From: Asterochloris sp. CNOR1
Lineage: Eukaryota; Chlorophyta; Trebouxiophyceae; Trebouxiales; Trebouxiaceae
Assembly: GCA_963969365.1 (NCBI GenBank)
Contig: OZ017753.1
Span: 186,001-250,000 of the forward strand
Length of the DNA stretch: 64,000 bases
Direction of reading: 5' to 3'
Positions 37,507 through 49,400 of the stretch are shown here, piece after piece. A model generated the notes under the pieces. That model worked only from the letters and a program-made list of their open reading frames with translations, had not been told where the DNA came from and did no database searches. Numbering within the stretch: position 1 is the first letter of the stretch; each line of letters begins with the position of its first letter. The position numbers and the translations under genes are program-made.

Positions 37507-38801
37507 CGCTGTCTCCCAGGACCAGGACAGGTACAAGGGCAGCAGCAGGCCCGCTGGCGCCATTTGTGTGCTGCACAGGCGGTAGCAGCGCCTGTCTTGA
37601 TTGCAGGAAGAGTTTTGCACGCTGTCTCAGAAGGTGACGGCCCTGCAGGGCACGCTGGCCTAGGCTAGGGTGGTGAAGTTGTGCTGGCCCTTGGCATTCT
37701 TTTGCCAGTGTATGATGAAGAAGGCATTGCTCACACTCAGCACGGCATATCTGTACCGCTTGGATGCCAAGATACACTCTCACCATGGAGAGCAGGCTAT
37801 CTCCCACAACTATGCACAGGCCAGCCATCGCACCCAGAACGTAGCACACGCAGAGAAGTGATGTGAATGCAAGTTGCGACACCCGCATGCTGGGAGCATT
37901 TGAAAGCAGTCATCAAGTTCAAGTGAGCCAATCTGACACCGTGGATGTTGTGCCAGTATGGCTACCAGCTTAAGATATGTTAGCAGTCCAAGGTAGGTGG
38001 CCTTCCGTGCTGTTTTGGGGACATGTGCTGCTTGGAGGCTTCAAGACAGCTGTGGCCTACTGAATAACAGGCTGGATTCTTATCCCACTGACCTGCCCGG
38101 TGACAGTGAGGGTTTCTAAGCTGCTCAGGGAGAGTCTGGCCGGTCCACAGACCAGCAGGATGCACACGTTAGGTGCTGCTGTAGTGACAGCCAGATGCTG
38201 CCTTGGTTGCCCGGCGCCTTAGCACTGGGCTTGTGGCACACACACACAGGCTGTGCCACTGCCAGCACCCTGCAAGCCATGGAGTGCCAGAGAGCAGCTG
38301 TGGCTTGCCTAAGCGCGCCTGTTCACCAGGCTCAGCCTGGAGTGAAATGCTAGCTTTTACTTCAGCATCAGTCAGCATGGCCGCAGATCTGCTTCTAAAA
38401 CGGTGTTGGTGCAAGCGCTTGCTGGGTAATGCTACGAAGCCCACCAGCAGCCTCCAGTCTGCGGGCCCCGTGAGCAGATGAGGCATGAGGGACACCAGAC
38501 AGATTCCAACTACGCCCCTGCACATAGTGCAAGCTCTGATGTTCATCCCTGATCCTGTCTGATATGCTATTGGAAAGCTGTTGTTTGCCTACACTAATTA
38601 ATGGCAATGTTGCCTGTGGCAAGTAAGCAGCTGCATCTTCAACAGATTTTCGTTGCACTTGATGTACCTTGAACATAGCTTTTGAAGTTGTAGAACTTCA
38701 GAACCTATGCCCAAGGTACAGACTTTGAGTTGCAACTGTACCTCATTGAGAAGCTGCCCAGAACTAGGTCAACAGTAACATTTCAAAGGGGGCACACAGC
38801 C
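37507..38801. other. Unresolved region upstream of the GTPase
   Basis: It must contain the first exon(s) of the GTPase, since the frame is open 5' of the P-loop exon (HTNGASGPAAALVPV) with no ATG in frame nearby. No exon could be defended on splice and phase evidence. Confidence 0.3.
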
Positions 38802-40060
38802 TCAGACCTTCTTGCGGTCAAGTAACGACATGTGTTCAGCACTTTGAGTGTCCCTAGAATGATCTGCATGCACACTTTGCAACAGTCGGCACACCTCAAA
38901 AGTTTGTGAGTTGGCAATGCCAGCTGCCTGGAGCAGAGACAGTTGAGAACAGCATGACGCATTACAGACAAACAGTATGATTCATCTGTACTGCACGTAG
39001 GCGCAGCACAGCATGAGGTAACAGCCTCACCTGCTGAGGATGCAGCAGATCGCATTTGCTTGTACCCTGCCATCTGTCGATTCGCCCATCTGACTATCTT
39101 CAGCACCCAATCATCATAATCCAAAGGCACTGCAAGGGAGAGCAAACACTGTTGTGGTATGCGAAAGCAAAGAACAATATTGACTTCCAGCTGGCACCAG
39201 CAGCCCACACGTAGTGCCAGGCAAGGCCAGTGAACTCTAGAGCTCAAAAGCTGGACGCAGCAACAGGTGTAGGGACATGGCCCAAGACGACAAGGAGGCG
39301 GTCACCTGGTTGGGCCTGTACATTCGGCTGTGTGGGCTGCTGCGCTGCGCCTGCAGAGTAAGGCGCAGAGCTGACTTGCATGTCAGGCGGCGGGACCAAG
39401 AGCTGACAGCAAAGTTTGGCGTCCTTTGCATCGACATGAGCCTCTGACACCCAGGATTGCTGCATGTGAGCAAACTGCAGGTCTGCTGATAACTGCAGGT
39501 CTGCTGATAGAAGTCCTGCGGAAAGACAGGCTGAGGGGTGCATCCCCTGACTGACCTGACGCTTGTGCAGCCTGACCAGCAGCAAAGTGGCAGGCATTGC
39601 ACTTGCAAGCAGGTCCTGACTTAGCAAACTGTGCCGTGAATCCTAATGCGATTAACCAGACGATGCAGTGCAGCATGATGTGCCAAGCCAAAAGTGCCAG
39701 GGCCGCCTGGCAGGCGCCTCAGCGAGGCGACTCCAGCTGAGGCAGTGCAGTACACTCAACCCAAGTGACAGCAAGGGGAGGCTGCGCCTTCCCATGAGGT
39801 CAAGACACACGTGGCCCAGAGCTGACCAGCACACATTGTGTACGACTGTGTCATCCCCTGTCAAGCACATACTGACCTTGGCCATAGGCGTCTCTGATGA
39901 AATGCCTTAAGCAGTTCTCAAATGATGCAGTGTTGTACAGGCTTTTGACAAGCTCCACCAAGCTAGGCCCATGCTGTTGGGTGAACAGCAGCGCCATTGC
40001 TTCCTTCCTGATGTCCATCGACACGTTCTGTAGCACATCTACCACGTCTTCAAATTCCAT
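38802..40060 (-). CDS. Small unidentified eukaryotic protein, about 149 residues
   Basis: Four exons join in phase: 40060-39877, 39350-39306, 39129-39031 and 38923-38802 (TGA 38804-38802). The start MEFEDVVDVLQNVSMDIRKE is the first ATG in a helical domain that continues with HGPSLVELVKSLYN and FENCLRHFIRDAYGQ. A Gln/Pro linker (QQPTQPNVQAQP) follows, then a conserved-looking segment PLDYDDWVLKIVRWANRQ and a C-terminal helix ending LLDRKKV. An in-frame stretch and a cag acceptor lie just 5' of the chosen ATG, so an additional first exon is possible. No family is recognised. The composition suggests a soluble helical adaptor-type protein. Confidence is in the gene, not in a function. Confidence 0.6.
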
Positions 40061-40867
40061 CTCAATATCTGATGATGAACAAAGAAAAGTGACCCACAAC
40101 CAGGCTGATGCACACAGCGCCACACAGACAGCCGATCAGGCGGCCGGGGCTTAGTTAGCTGAGGAAGCGCAGGGAGCAGCGGAGCAATTAGCCGCAGCAT
40201 CCAGTGGCTGCAAGAGAGTCAGTAACAGATAGCATGGACTTCAATGACAGCCCTGAAGCACTACAGGCACAACAGCACCCCAAGACATAGGCAGGAAGTC
40301 ATCAGAGTGCAGCAGTTCCGGAACTTACCCTGCCCCGTCCTATGGCTATCTGAGGCCCTTGGAATCAGCTGCATACACTTTGGCAGGTGCCAGAACGTCT
40401 GGCAGTCTCCTCACTACCGCAGATTCTGGAGCCAAGACTTCTGCGTTGTGCCTTCCCCACAAATCTCAAAGCAGCATCTAATCTTTTTCAGGCAGGTAGA
40501 GCGGCATTATTGTTGTGTCTTGTCTATCTTCCTTTTCTTTAGACTGCTTGCTAGTTTTGCCAATCGATCTGGTGTCTTCAGCTTCCTTCTCTACCCACAG
40601 GAGAGGTGAGAAGGTGCTGATGTGCGTCAATGTGCAGATGTGCGAATCTGCAGTCCGAATAGTCATCTGGGGCAACCACCTGAAGGCAGCGTGCCTCTCT
40701 GGTGCAGTGCCTGCCACACTTAGCTTGGCATGCATTGTATGAGTTGGCCGCATGTGTAATGCCTGCAGGCAGCCATATTTGTTGCCATTGCTATGCCGCC
40801 ACTTGCTCTGCCCTGCCTGCAGAGGTGACTTGCAGCAGCTTGACAGCAGTTTGAGACTGTACTGGTC
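40061..40867. other. Divergent promoter region between two genes
   Basis: The 800 bases separate the start of the minus-strand small gene from the start of the C2-domain gene, so a shared bidirectional promoter is likely. No TATA box is evident at a sensible distance from either ATG. Confidence 0.35.
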
Positions 40868-43800
40868 ATGGCAACCTCACTGCGCAGCAGCGGTGAGTGG
40901 TTGTGCAATGCTGTGACATGCATGCATGCAGGCCTCCAGAACAGCAGCCTCTGTGCCTCAAAGGCTGCTGGCACCCAGCAGCTCGTCTTGTGCACTCATC
41001 AGTGTCCCTGCCAAAGAGACATGCATGAGTGTCTGTGGTGAGTAATGGCATGCTTGCTAGGACTCTCCCGTTTTGTCCTTGACAGAGCCCTTCGCAAGTG
41101 CAGGCCAGCATGAGACGTTTACCATCTCAGAGCTGGTGAGCCAGGCTTACTGCAGCACCTGCCACCAGTCTGAAATGCTGTGCACACAATCTAAAGGCCC
41201 TGACAGGAAGCAGCTCACACACCTGCACATCACGTCACCCAGGCTCAGATGGCACTGCCTGGCTGTATAATGCATTCGTAAATTGGTGCCCAACCTATCT
41301 CTTCTGCGTCGACAGCCTACACATCCTGCCGACACCAGGTTCCAACAGCACCAGATGGCCGGCTCCCTCTTGCCAGTCAAGATGAATCTCTGGCTGCGGC
41401 CCTCAATTGCTGTTACCTGCCCTGCTGCAGAAACCAGCACATCAGCTGCACTCAGCATCCAAGTAGCTGTTCACGTAACGCTGGTGGCTGCTGTGGCCCC
41501 TGCCGCAGTATATGTGGTCCACACATCAAGCCCACACCTGTGCTGGGCCCCCCTGCTGCAGGAGTTAAATGTGGACTCGCTCAATAGTGAGGTTTTTGTG
41601 GTTTTCCAGCTGGGCACCGAGAAGCTTCAGACACCTGCCATCTCTTCATCCCGTGGCGTCTGGGGCAATGACACATGGACGCTGACGCCCACAGACGGCA
41701 GCACAGAGCTGGAGGCTGTGGTGTACCAGAAGCAGACGCTCAGGTGGGCAGGCATCGCTGGCCAGACATGAGTGTCTGCTTTCAAGCAGCTGGCGCCTTG
41801 CTGCTGGGGGGTTGTTACCGGGCCATTGCCGGCCTGGGTAGCGCTCACGGGGTGAGTGTGACCTGACTTTGAATTGGGTCATGTGATAATGCGGTGCTCT
41901 CAAGAGCCACAGGAGCCATGTCAGGGCTTGGCAAAGCTATTTAGCTGGCATTTGCACCCCTAAGCAAGAGAAGCAGCATCTCAGGCAGCCACGCAGAAGT
42001 CTGTGTGGTGTGGGCAGCAACAAGTAGCAGAGGCAGCTGCAGCAGCAGGGACAGCTGCAGCAGCATGGACAGCTGCAGCAGCAGGGCCTTACCGCCTCTT
42101 GGCAGAGCCGCACCAGTGGGCGGCTCAGAGGGCTAACATCTACTGCTGTGGTGGCAGTGCCGCCCTGTTCGTGAGGAGTGTGGCCTGGTACTGCCTGTGT
42201 GGGTGCAGGCCAACAAAGTGGCATAGAGCCTGGCACTGCAATGCACATGCAGGGAGTCGTCCCAGCAGCTGATTAAGGACCATGGCTGTGGTGGCAATGC
42301 TGCCTTGCTTGTGAGGGAGAGCCTGCTTGCGCCAGCGGCCTGCACATCAAGCTTGCTGAGCACATGCCCAGAGCCCAGCACTGCATTGCGCCTGCAGGGA
42401 GTCATTGCCCCCGCAGCTGGTTGATGACCACATTTGTGGTGGCAATGATGCCTTGCTTGTCAAGAGAAGTCTGGTCCTGGCAGCGGGCTTGCAAGCATCA
42501 AGCGTGCTCAGCACATGCCCAAAGTCCAGCACTAAGTCTTCACTGCACCGGCAATATCAGTGCTGATGGCCACAGCTGTGGCAGCAATACTTTGCTTCTT
42601 TGGGCTTGCAGGCATCACTGTTGCTGAGCTCATGCCAGGCTTGCACTGCTGATGCAGCCTCACTTCTGCAGGCACGATGCGGTGCTGGGCTTCGGACGCC
42701 ACCACATCAGGCATGCACAGAAGCAGGGCAAGCTGACCATCCCCCTGCAGAGCAAGCAGGTGCGCTGCTGCAGTGTGCTGCGTGTGCAACTGCTGTCCCA
42801 CCACAGAGCTCTGCCCCAACACAGAGAGGCGCTGCCGTTTTGCTCAGCGCTGCTACCACTGCAAGGTGCTGCTTGGACACCTTGGACAGCTCTGGCTGGC
42901 AGCTGACCAGGCCATCATCTGTGGCTGATTAGCTGTGCCTCCAAGTGCAACAGACCCCAACTGCTGTTGTTTGGAAGCTTGCAGCAGGGCTTGTGCCTGT
43001 GTGTGGCCAGTCAGGTAAGTACTGATGAGAGTGGCCGGGGGCAGTGTCTAGTCAGCTTGGAGCAGGTGTGCTCAGCATGATGCCTGGAGTCACTCTTGTC
43101 GAATGCTGGCACAGGGCTGCACTGCCTGTGGTGAAGTGCCTGTATCTGATTCATGATTAGGCAGGTCGCAGCTGCATGTTGACATGGCGGCGCATCAGAA
43201 CATGAGGAGTGCACAGTGTTTCAAGATCCATCCCATTTTAGTTGAAGCTGGGTTCCAGCTGAACTGCAGCCAAAAGCAACTGACAGACTGCATGCTAAAA
43301 TGCCCTGCCAGGTCCCTGAACACACAGCACAAATTGTCTATAACCCTGTCCCATCAGCCAAAATGGTGAGACTGCCCAGCTGGCAGCCCGCAGGCTGCCA
43401 GCTGGCCCTGCCAGGTGGAGGGCAGGTGCGGCACCAGTCGTTGCTCCTTCCCATGCTGCAGGGCGGCAGCGTGGGCAACCTCGCCTTCTACCTCCACAGC
43501 AGCACGCAGAGCACCCAAGGTAGCTATGCCAATGGTGGCGGCTCTGCCAACACTTTCGGCAGTCATGGCAGCAGTGGGTCAGGGGGCATCCTCTCAGGAG
43601 CCAGGGAGGCAACAGGCTACAGTGGCACTTCCTCCAGCCAGGCCCATTCAGGTAGGCTCCGTGCAAGCTGAAACCTGTCAGGGAGCTGCAGATCCCAGGC
43701 TCTTGGGGCATGAATGCCAGCTTCCCTCAGGAGCTTGCATGCCTGCGCCTGAAGCCATGCTCTGTGCAGGGACGTCGCGCGGCATCACGTCGGGCCTGGA

Positions 43801-45456
43801 CGGCCTGCATCTTGGTCAGGAGCAGGTGCGCCTGTGCTTTCCTCAAGCTGAGCGAGTACCTGGCCTGAGCTGCTGGCAGCAGCATTGCTTTTGATCTGGT
43901 CAGGGCCAGACAAGTCTGGTCAGTGCGCCAGGGCCCACCCCGACCCTGGGACATGATTGTTTCAGATTCAGTTCTGCGCCGGAGCACTGGTGCTAGTGAG
44001 CTGTCCAGTGCTTCTTGGCTACAAGAATGTTTTCACCAGTGTAGATCACTTTGTGCAGTCTGAGGGACAGCGCACATGCAGTTGGACAAAGGACCGAGAA
44101 ATGGCTCCCTGATTGCCCGCTCATGTCTGCAGGCTGCCACCCGCAACACAGGCGCCACCACCTCCATCACAGGTCAAGCAAACCAGCCTGTCTGTGAGCA
44201 GGTGAGGTTCGGCGCTGTTGTTGAGTGCCTGCAACCCTGGTGTGGTCATAATGAGGCTCTTGTCACAGCTGTCAGGCCCATGTTCAGCGTCACGCAGTCT
44301 CTGCAGCTGCAAGGAGTCACCATCATGCACAGCACTGGCAGACATTAGCAGACACCCACAATTCCCCTCTACGTGACACTGCAGAAATACTACACCAAGA
44401 TTGAGGATCGTCCTCAGGTCAGAGAGGTTGTGACGACGTTCAAGGAGCACCACCCCATCGAAAAGGTGCGTCAATTCACAATTCAAGTGGTGGCTGGGCA
44501 GCTCATGTCGTGCAAAGCATTTTGGGGCATCTCATGCATGTATGAGTGAGTTGCCACACTGCTTTGCGCAGCATCTGCGGCTGTCCCAGGCATGTCGCAG
44601 ACGATTATTTATGTATTATTATCTCACTGCTCTGCGTATGGCTGGGAGGTTCCCAGGCACTCCCAGGCTGGACAAATACAGGAGCGGCTAAGGCCCCGCC
44701 CAACACTTGCAGCTGTCAGTTGCAGTGCGCCTCAGCCAGGTTGATACCAGCCAGGTCCCTTCCACCTCGTGCCTTTACATAAATGTCTTGCTGGGCACCC
44801 TCTGCAACTGCTTGTGGGTGTGGTGATGAGGTGGGAAGAGGTGAATAAGGATTACCAGAAGAGGTGGTTAAGGATTACCAACATGCAGTCAGTGCATGTT
44901 GCCCCCAGCACCTCTTGTCTGTTGCCGTTCGGCTTCTAAGCTCAAGTGCCACTAGTTGCATGCAGGCCTGACGTGCTGTGCATGGTGATGGTTGTGACCC
45001 CTACTGTGCTGCAGGAGTTCATCACTGAAACACGCCCCACCGGCAGGGAGCAGGAGCGCATGGCTGAGCGCACCTCTGAGGCACGCTCTGGCCTTTCGTG
45101 CAGCCGTGCATCTGCGCCACTCACGTCATGCTGTACACATGGGCAGTCTTGGCTGTTGTCTTGCATGACTCATCCTTTGCTATGCTGTTGACGCAAGCCG
45201 TTGCCTGCCATGTGGCTGAGCAGTTGTATGGACATCTCCCTTGCAAGCTGTGCATACACACATGCTGTACGCCTGTTTGACCATGTCAAAGAGCTTGCCA
45301 ATACCGCTGACACTGCTGCCCTGCCTGACTCAGGTTGTTGGCTCCAACACAACTGTGGTCGGTGTCACGCCGCGTGACCCCTGTGCCGGGACCCCAACCT
45401 CAGGCAAGCCGCAGGGTGGCAGGGCGCATAGCAATGAGCCACTTTATTGCATCTGA
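40868..45456 (+). CDS. C2-domain protein with Gly/Ser linker and charged C-terminal motif
   Basis: Ten exons join in phase: 40868-40892, 41086-41135, 41562-41743, 42672-42759, 43462-43651, 43770-43825, 44133-44201, 44385-44465, 45015-45080 and 45334-45456. They give about 309 residues. After MATSLRSS the sequence has C2-like beta-strands: SEVFVVFQLGTEKLQT, GNDTWTLTP, ELEAVVYQKQTL, HDAVLGFGRHHI, LTIPLQSKQ and NLAFYLHSS. C2 domains bind phospholipids, often with Ca2+. The loop acidic cluster is weak here, so Ca2+ dependence is doubtful. A Gly/Ser/Thr-rich linker follows, then a distinctive tail: KYYTKIEDRPQVREVVTTF, HHPIEK, EFITETRPTGREQERMAER and VVGSNTTVVGVTPRDPC. I do not recognise the tail. 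The exon ending 45080 would use a GC donor. Confidence 0.65.
42010..42090. repeat. 21-bp CAG-rich minisatellite
   Basis: The unit (a)gcagca(g/t)gga-cagctgcagc repeats about three to four times in the C2-gene intron between exons ending 41743 and starting 42672. Confidence 0.7.
42240..42670 (+). repeat. ~120-bp degenerate tandem array abutting C2 exon 42672
   Basis: About four copies share the order 'ctgcagg...gtcg/cattgcc...agctg(c/g)tga...gtggcaatg(c/a)tgcc ttgctt...catca(a/c)g/ctgctgagc(a/t)catgcc'. Diagnostic words recur near 42285, 42440 and 42570 (gtggcaatgctgccttgctt and variants) and near 42350, 42500 and 42620 (ttgctgagcacatgcc and variants). The array ends at the acceptor of the real exon. 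Confidence 0.7.
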
Positions 45457-46449
45457 CAGTCTGACAACAACCGCCTCCTTGCATTTTGTAGCAGATTTGT
45501 TTCAGCCTGACAACAGCATGGCAGTCAGCTGAATTCAAGCACCTATGGCATGAGATATCAGCCTGGCAAGCTGCACCGCACACAGCTACCTCAATGCATG
45601 GGTGGCAGCATATTTCAGCATGACAACAACACTGCAGACAGCCTCCCCAGTGCACCGGTGGCACTTTGCCCCAGCCTGACAACAGCCCTGCTGCTCTGCA
45701 GTGATTCTCAGCATGTTGGCATACTGGCTTACTCTTTGTGTGCAGGCTCTTCGGGTGCCACAATGCGTTAGCACCTTTTGCCAACACTTAGGTCCGTTGT
45801 CAGCTACCACCCAGAATGTTACTTGAACTTGCATGTTGTGCCCAGGCCTCAGAAGCTCACTTGATATTGTTGTGAACTCCCACCGTGTCCTCCACCTTGA
45901 ACCACCACCTGAACTTGTTCAACACTCTGTTGCATCATCAGCCTCAGGGTAATAAGGGTGCCAATTCTGGACCTCATGTGTCATTACAGAGCTGTGCATA
46001 CTTTGTCTGTTTAGGGGGGCTGCATCAGTGTGTCTGGTGCCGACACTGTGCAGCAAAGAGAACATTTGATGACAAGTTCTTACAAGAGGGTCAACAAGCT
46101 GTCTTTCAGGACCTGGCCGTGTGTTATGAAAAGTGAGTCCCTGCAGGAGCTGGAGCAACCAGGACCTGCCGATGACCTGTACCCAGCCTATAAGACAGTG
46201 CTCTGGTCAAACTTGTTCAGCCGCAGTCCGGAGCCATGCCTGGCAGCCTTCGGACGCTCTTTGCCGTCGAGAAGGCTGCAGATGCAGCTCATGTCAAGCC
46301 TCATCCCCTGCACTCTGTGCTACAGGATCTGAGGGCGACCAGCAGCCCTGAAAGGCTAACCAGAGGCACGGAAGCACCTCTCCAGGCATGATGTCTAGCT
46401 TTGGTTTTATGACCATGCTGAAATAGGTCACACATATGCAGGCTTGCAG
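45457..46449. other. Region between C2 gene and first recognised URB1 exon
   Basis: Bases 45450-45720 hold a loose 70-base repeat marked by cagcctgacaaca (near 45503, 45690 and variants). Bases 46060-46135 and 46145-46330 contain open frames that may be 5' exons of URB1 (for example a Met-containing frame before a GTGAGT donor at 46132), but phase does not join them to the exon at 46450. The URB1 start codon therefore remains unplaced. Confidence 0.35.
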
Positions 46450-49400
46450 CAGCTGAGCAAGCTGCTGCATCAGCAAGGCGCTCAGGAGACAGCTGAAAGC
46501 TGGGTGCAGCAGTCTCCACACTTCCGGGAGCTGCTCAATGCCTGGCCAGCTGCAGAGGTGCGTGACATGTCAATGAGCATCCACCAGTCTATCATGCTGT
46601 GCACATCGCGGGGTTGTTTGCCGTCTCTATCAGGTCGGTCTTGTGCCAGGCTGACCTTTGCCTTCCACAAACGGCATCTCTGCACAAAAGCCATCCTTGC
46701 ATGGAGCCATCACATACATCCTCCTGATGCAGGCGGCCAGCGGCCAGGCTCTGGCAGCCTGTCTGCTTGCAGCTGCAAGCCTGCTGACAGTTGGCACAGC
46801 CACCCCAATCACCCCTGAGCTGCGTCTGGGGCTGCTGAATCTGGCACAGCAACTTCTGAGCAGCTATGCCAGCACCCTCAGCCAGGCACTCAACCTCAGC
46901 AACAGGGCGCTGTGCAATGCTGCGCTGGCGCTGCTGGCCTCTGTGGCTGGGCTAGGGCCGCTGCAGAGCCAGGCAGTGCTGACTGCAATCCAGTGGGATA
47001 CAGAGGCACTTCAGCAGATGACCCAGGCTCCAAGGTTTGACCCATTGACTACTGCAAGTCGTCCAGTGGCGCCTGCCACTGCGGTCTGCATCCCATTGGG
47101 GGCGTTGCTGAATGCAGCCCCCAGGTGATGGCCACAAGTCACCTATGTGTAAGGGTATCAAGGCTTGCGTACAACATTACAGCCTCTTGCCTGCTGTCAG
47201 TGCAGCCTTGTACATGTCACAGCAGTCTTGTTGAGCTGGCCATTTTGGACTTTTGCCAGCATACTGTATTGCACGGCAGCTGCACAGCCGCTGCATGATG
47301 GCTGCATCTACCATAATGGGATTGCAGTCAGAACACAACAGCCATTCTGGTGACCTATCACAGACATGCAGAGGCATAGGGCCTGCAGTGCTGTGGCAGT
47401 CAGCAGCGCTGCCTGTCCAGCGCATTCAGCCCCACTGTGGTCATGTTTTCCAGGAGCAGCCTGAGACTGACGCTCGTGCAGGCCAGCCCCCACACCATCT
47501 GCTGGCGCTTCTCTGCAGGGCTGGCAAGGCAGGTAGCAAGGCCCCCCAGCAGCAGCTGAGCGCCCTCTGGAGCCTGAGGGACTCCCTGCGGCGTCCCACA
47601 TGTGCCCTGCTGGCGGACCTAATGGTGACGCTGTTGGAGCAGAGCGAGGGGGCTGCGCTGAAGGACCTGCTGGCCAACAGGTGTGCACACCCATGTGCCA
47701 GTAGGGGAGGCCAGGAGCCAGCAGCTGGGAGCAGGGTCCTTGGATGTCTGCATGACAGTGCATCGCGGGGGCATGGGATCGTAGAGGGCGACGCAGTGTC
47801 TAGTGCAGACCACTGAGGGGCTGCGGGTCCCTCAGCAGCTGCCCTGCAACTCCCTGTTTCGTGCCTGTCACCTCAGAGTGGCCAACTAACAACACTCAGC
47901 ACTGAGGGTTGAGCAGTGCAGCCTCGTGATAATGCCTGGCCTGTCTAAGTTTGCTGTAGGGCTCTGGTGTAGGCACCGCACTTTGCGGACCAGCAGCCGC
48001 CCCAGACCGCCTTGAGAAGGCGTCAGGTGGCAACACTGAAGGCGGCTGCAGTGAAGCCTGATGAGAGGATCGGCCTGCTGTGCTGTGCTACAGGGCTATG
48101 ATGACGGCGCTGCTGCAGCATCTGACCCAGCAGCCGCCCCAGGCGGCCCTGCACACGCTGGAGGTGCTGGCTGACAAGGTCCTCGACCCCAGGCAGGGCA
48201 TCTCTGCAGCAGTGCAGGGAGGCGTCTTTGGCGAAGAGGTGCTGGTGCAGGTGAGACGCGGCAGCCGGCTTATAGGGATGGCGCACAACCGCATGGCCCC
48301 TGTGCACAATCACTGGAGGACAGAGAATGGCTACAGGTCATGCTCCGGCGTACGCAAGCACGACATGAGGGAAATGCTGTTGTTGAATCTCATGCAGGCT
48401 TTGCTGTTAGTGTAGAACAGATCATGCTGCTTGCAGTCTGCGAGCCCTGTGTCCCATGCTTGGAGTGTGCGAGGGAAAGCCTGCTGGGAGGCTGGCACAT
48501 GTCTGCCCCTGCGCTGCAGCACACCCTGCCTGCAGTTCTGTTGTTCAGAGCAGGGAATGCCCAGGCTGTGCTAGGGCTGCAGGTGGTGCTCTGCGTTCAG
48601 GCACTGCTTCGATGCTTTCTTGCCCTCACAGCAGGTGTGATGCATATGGAAGGCAAGCGTCTGACTGCGTGTTGAGCACCTGCAGCTCTGCAGTTGGCAC
48701 TGTTGCCTCTTGCCGTGCACCTGGTTTGCGTTTTGACCATATGACTGGTATGCCATGTGACTGGAAGACCAGGGTCAGTTAGGCTGGGTTGTCGGGGCAC
48801 TTTGGACGACATCTACCTGGTTCTGCTGCAGCTGGCTCAGCTGTCCGCGGTAGACCCTGAAGACGAAGAGGGCTTGCCTGCCGCTGCTCACACCATGCTG
48901 CTCGCTGTTTGCACCGACGCAACACATGGAGTGCTGTTGGCATCGTTTGAGGAGGGCCAGCAGCTACAGCAAAGTGAGGCACTGGCTGGCTTGACACTTG
49001 AGGGACCCTTTGGCAGAGCTCTGACACATTTGTGGTTTTGTTGCGCAAGTGCTGTTTTGAGTATCTCAGGTTTGCATATGTCCAAACAATGCTGTCAGCT
49101 GGTGCAGCGGTAAGACCGCCAGCTCCTGTCTTCAAATGTGGTCGAGATTTCGCCAATGTCATGCAAGCCATGCACTCACATCAGACTGGAAATTGTGCAG
49201 CCGCAACGGCTTCAAACAGTAGCTTGCTCACTTCAAAGGTACCGCCTGTGCAGGCCAGCGGCGCCTGCTGCGGCTGCTGCAGAAGCTGCAATTTGCAGAG
49301 AGCCACAGGCATGCAGATCTCCTGGCAGCTGTGGCCATAGCCAGCCCTGCCACAGCAGCAGCCTTTCTGGATGTGCTGCATGTCAACCTGGAGCCCAGTG

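Noticed and set aside
49080-49165. Possible tRNA-like segment (tggtgcagcggtaagac resembling an A box)
   Set aside because: The downstream region lacks a proper GGTTCRANNCC B box and I could not fold a cloverleaf; it lies in a URB1 intron.
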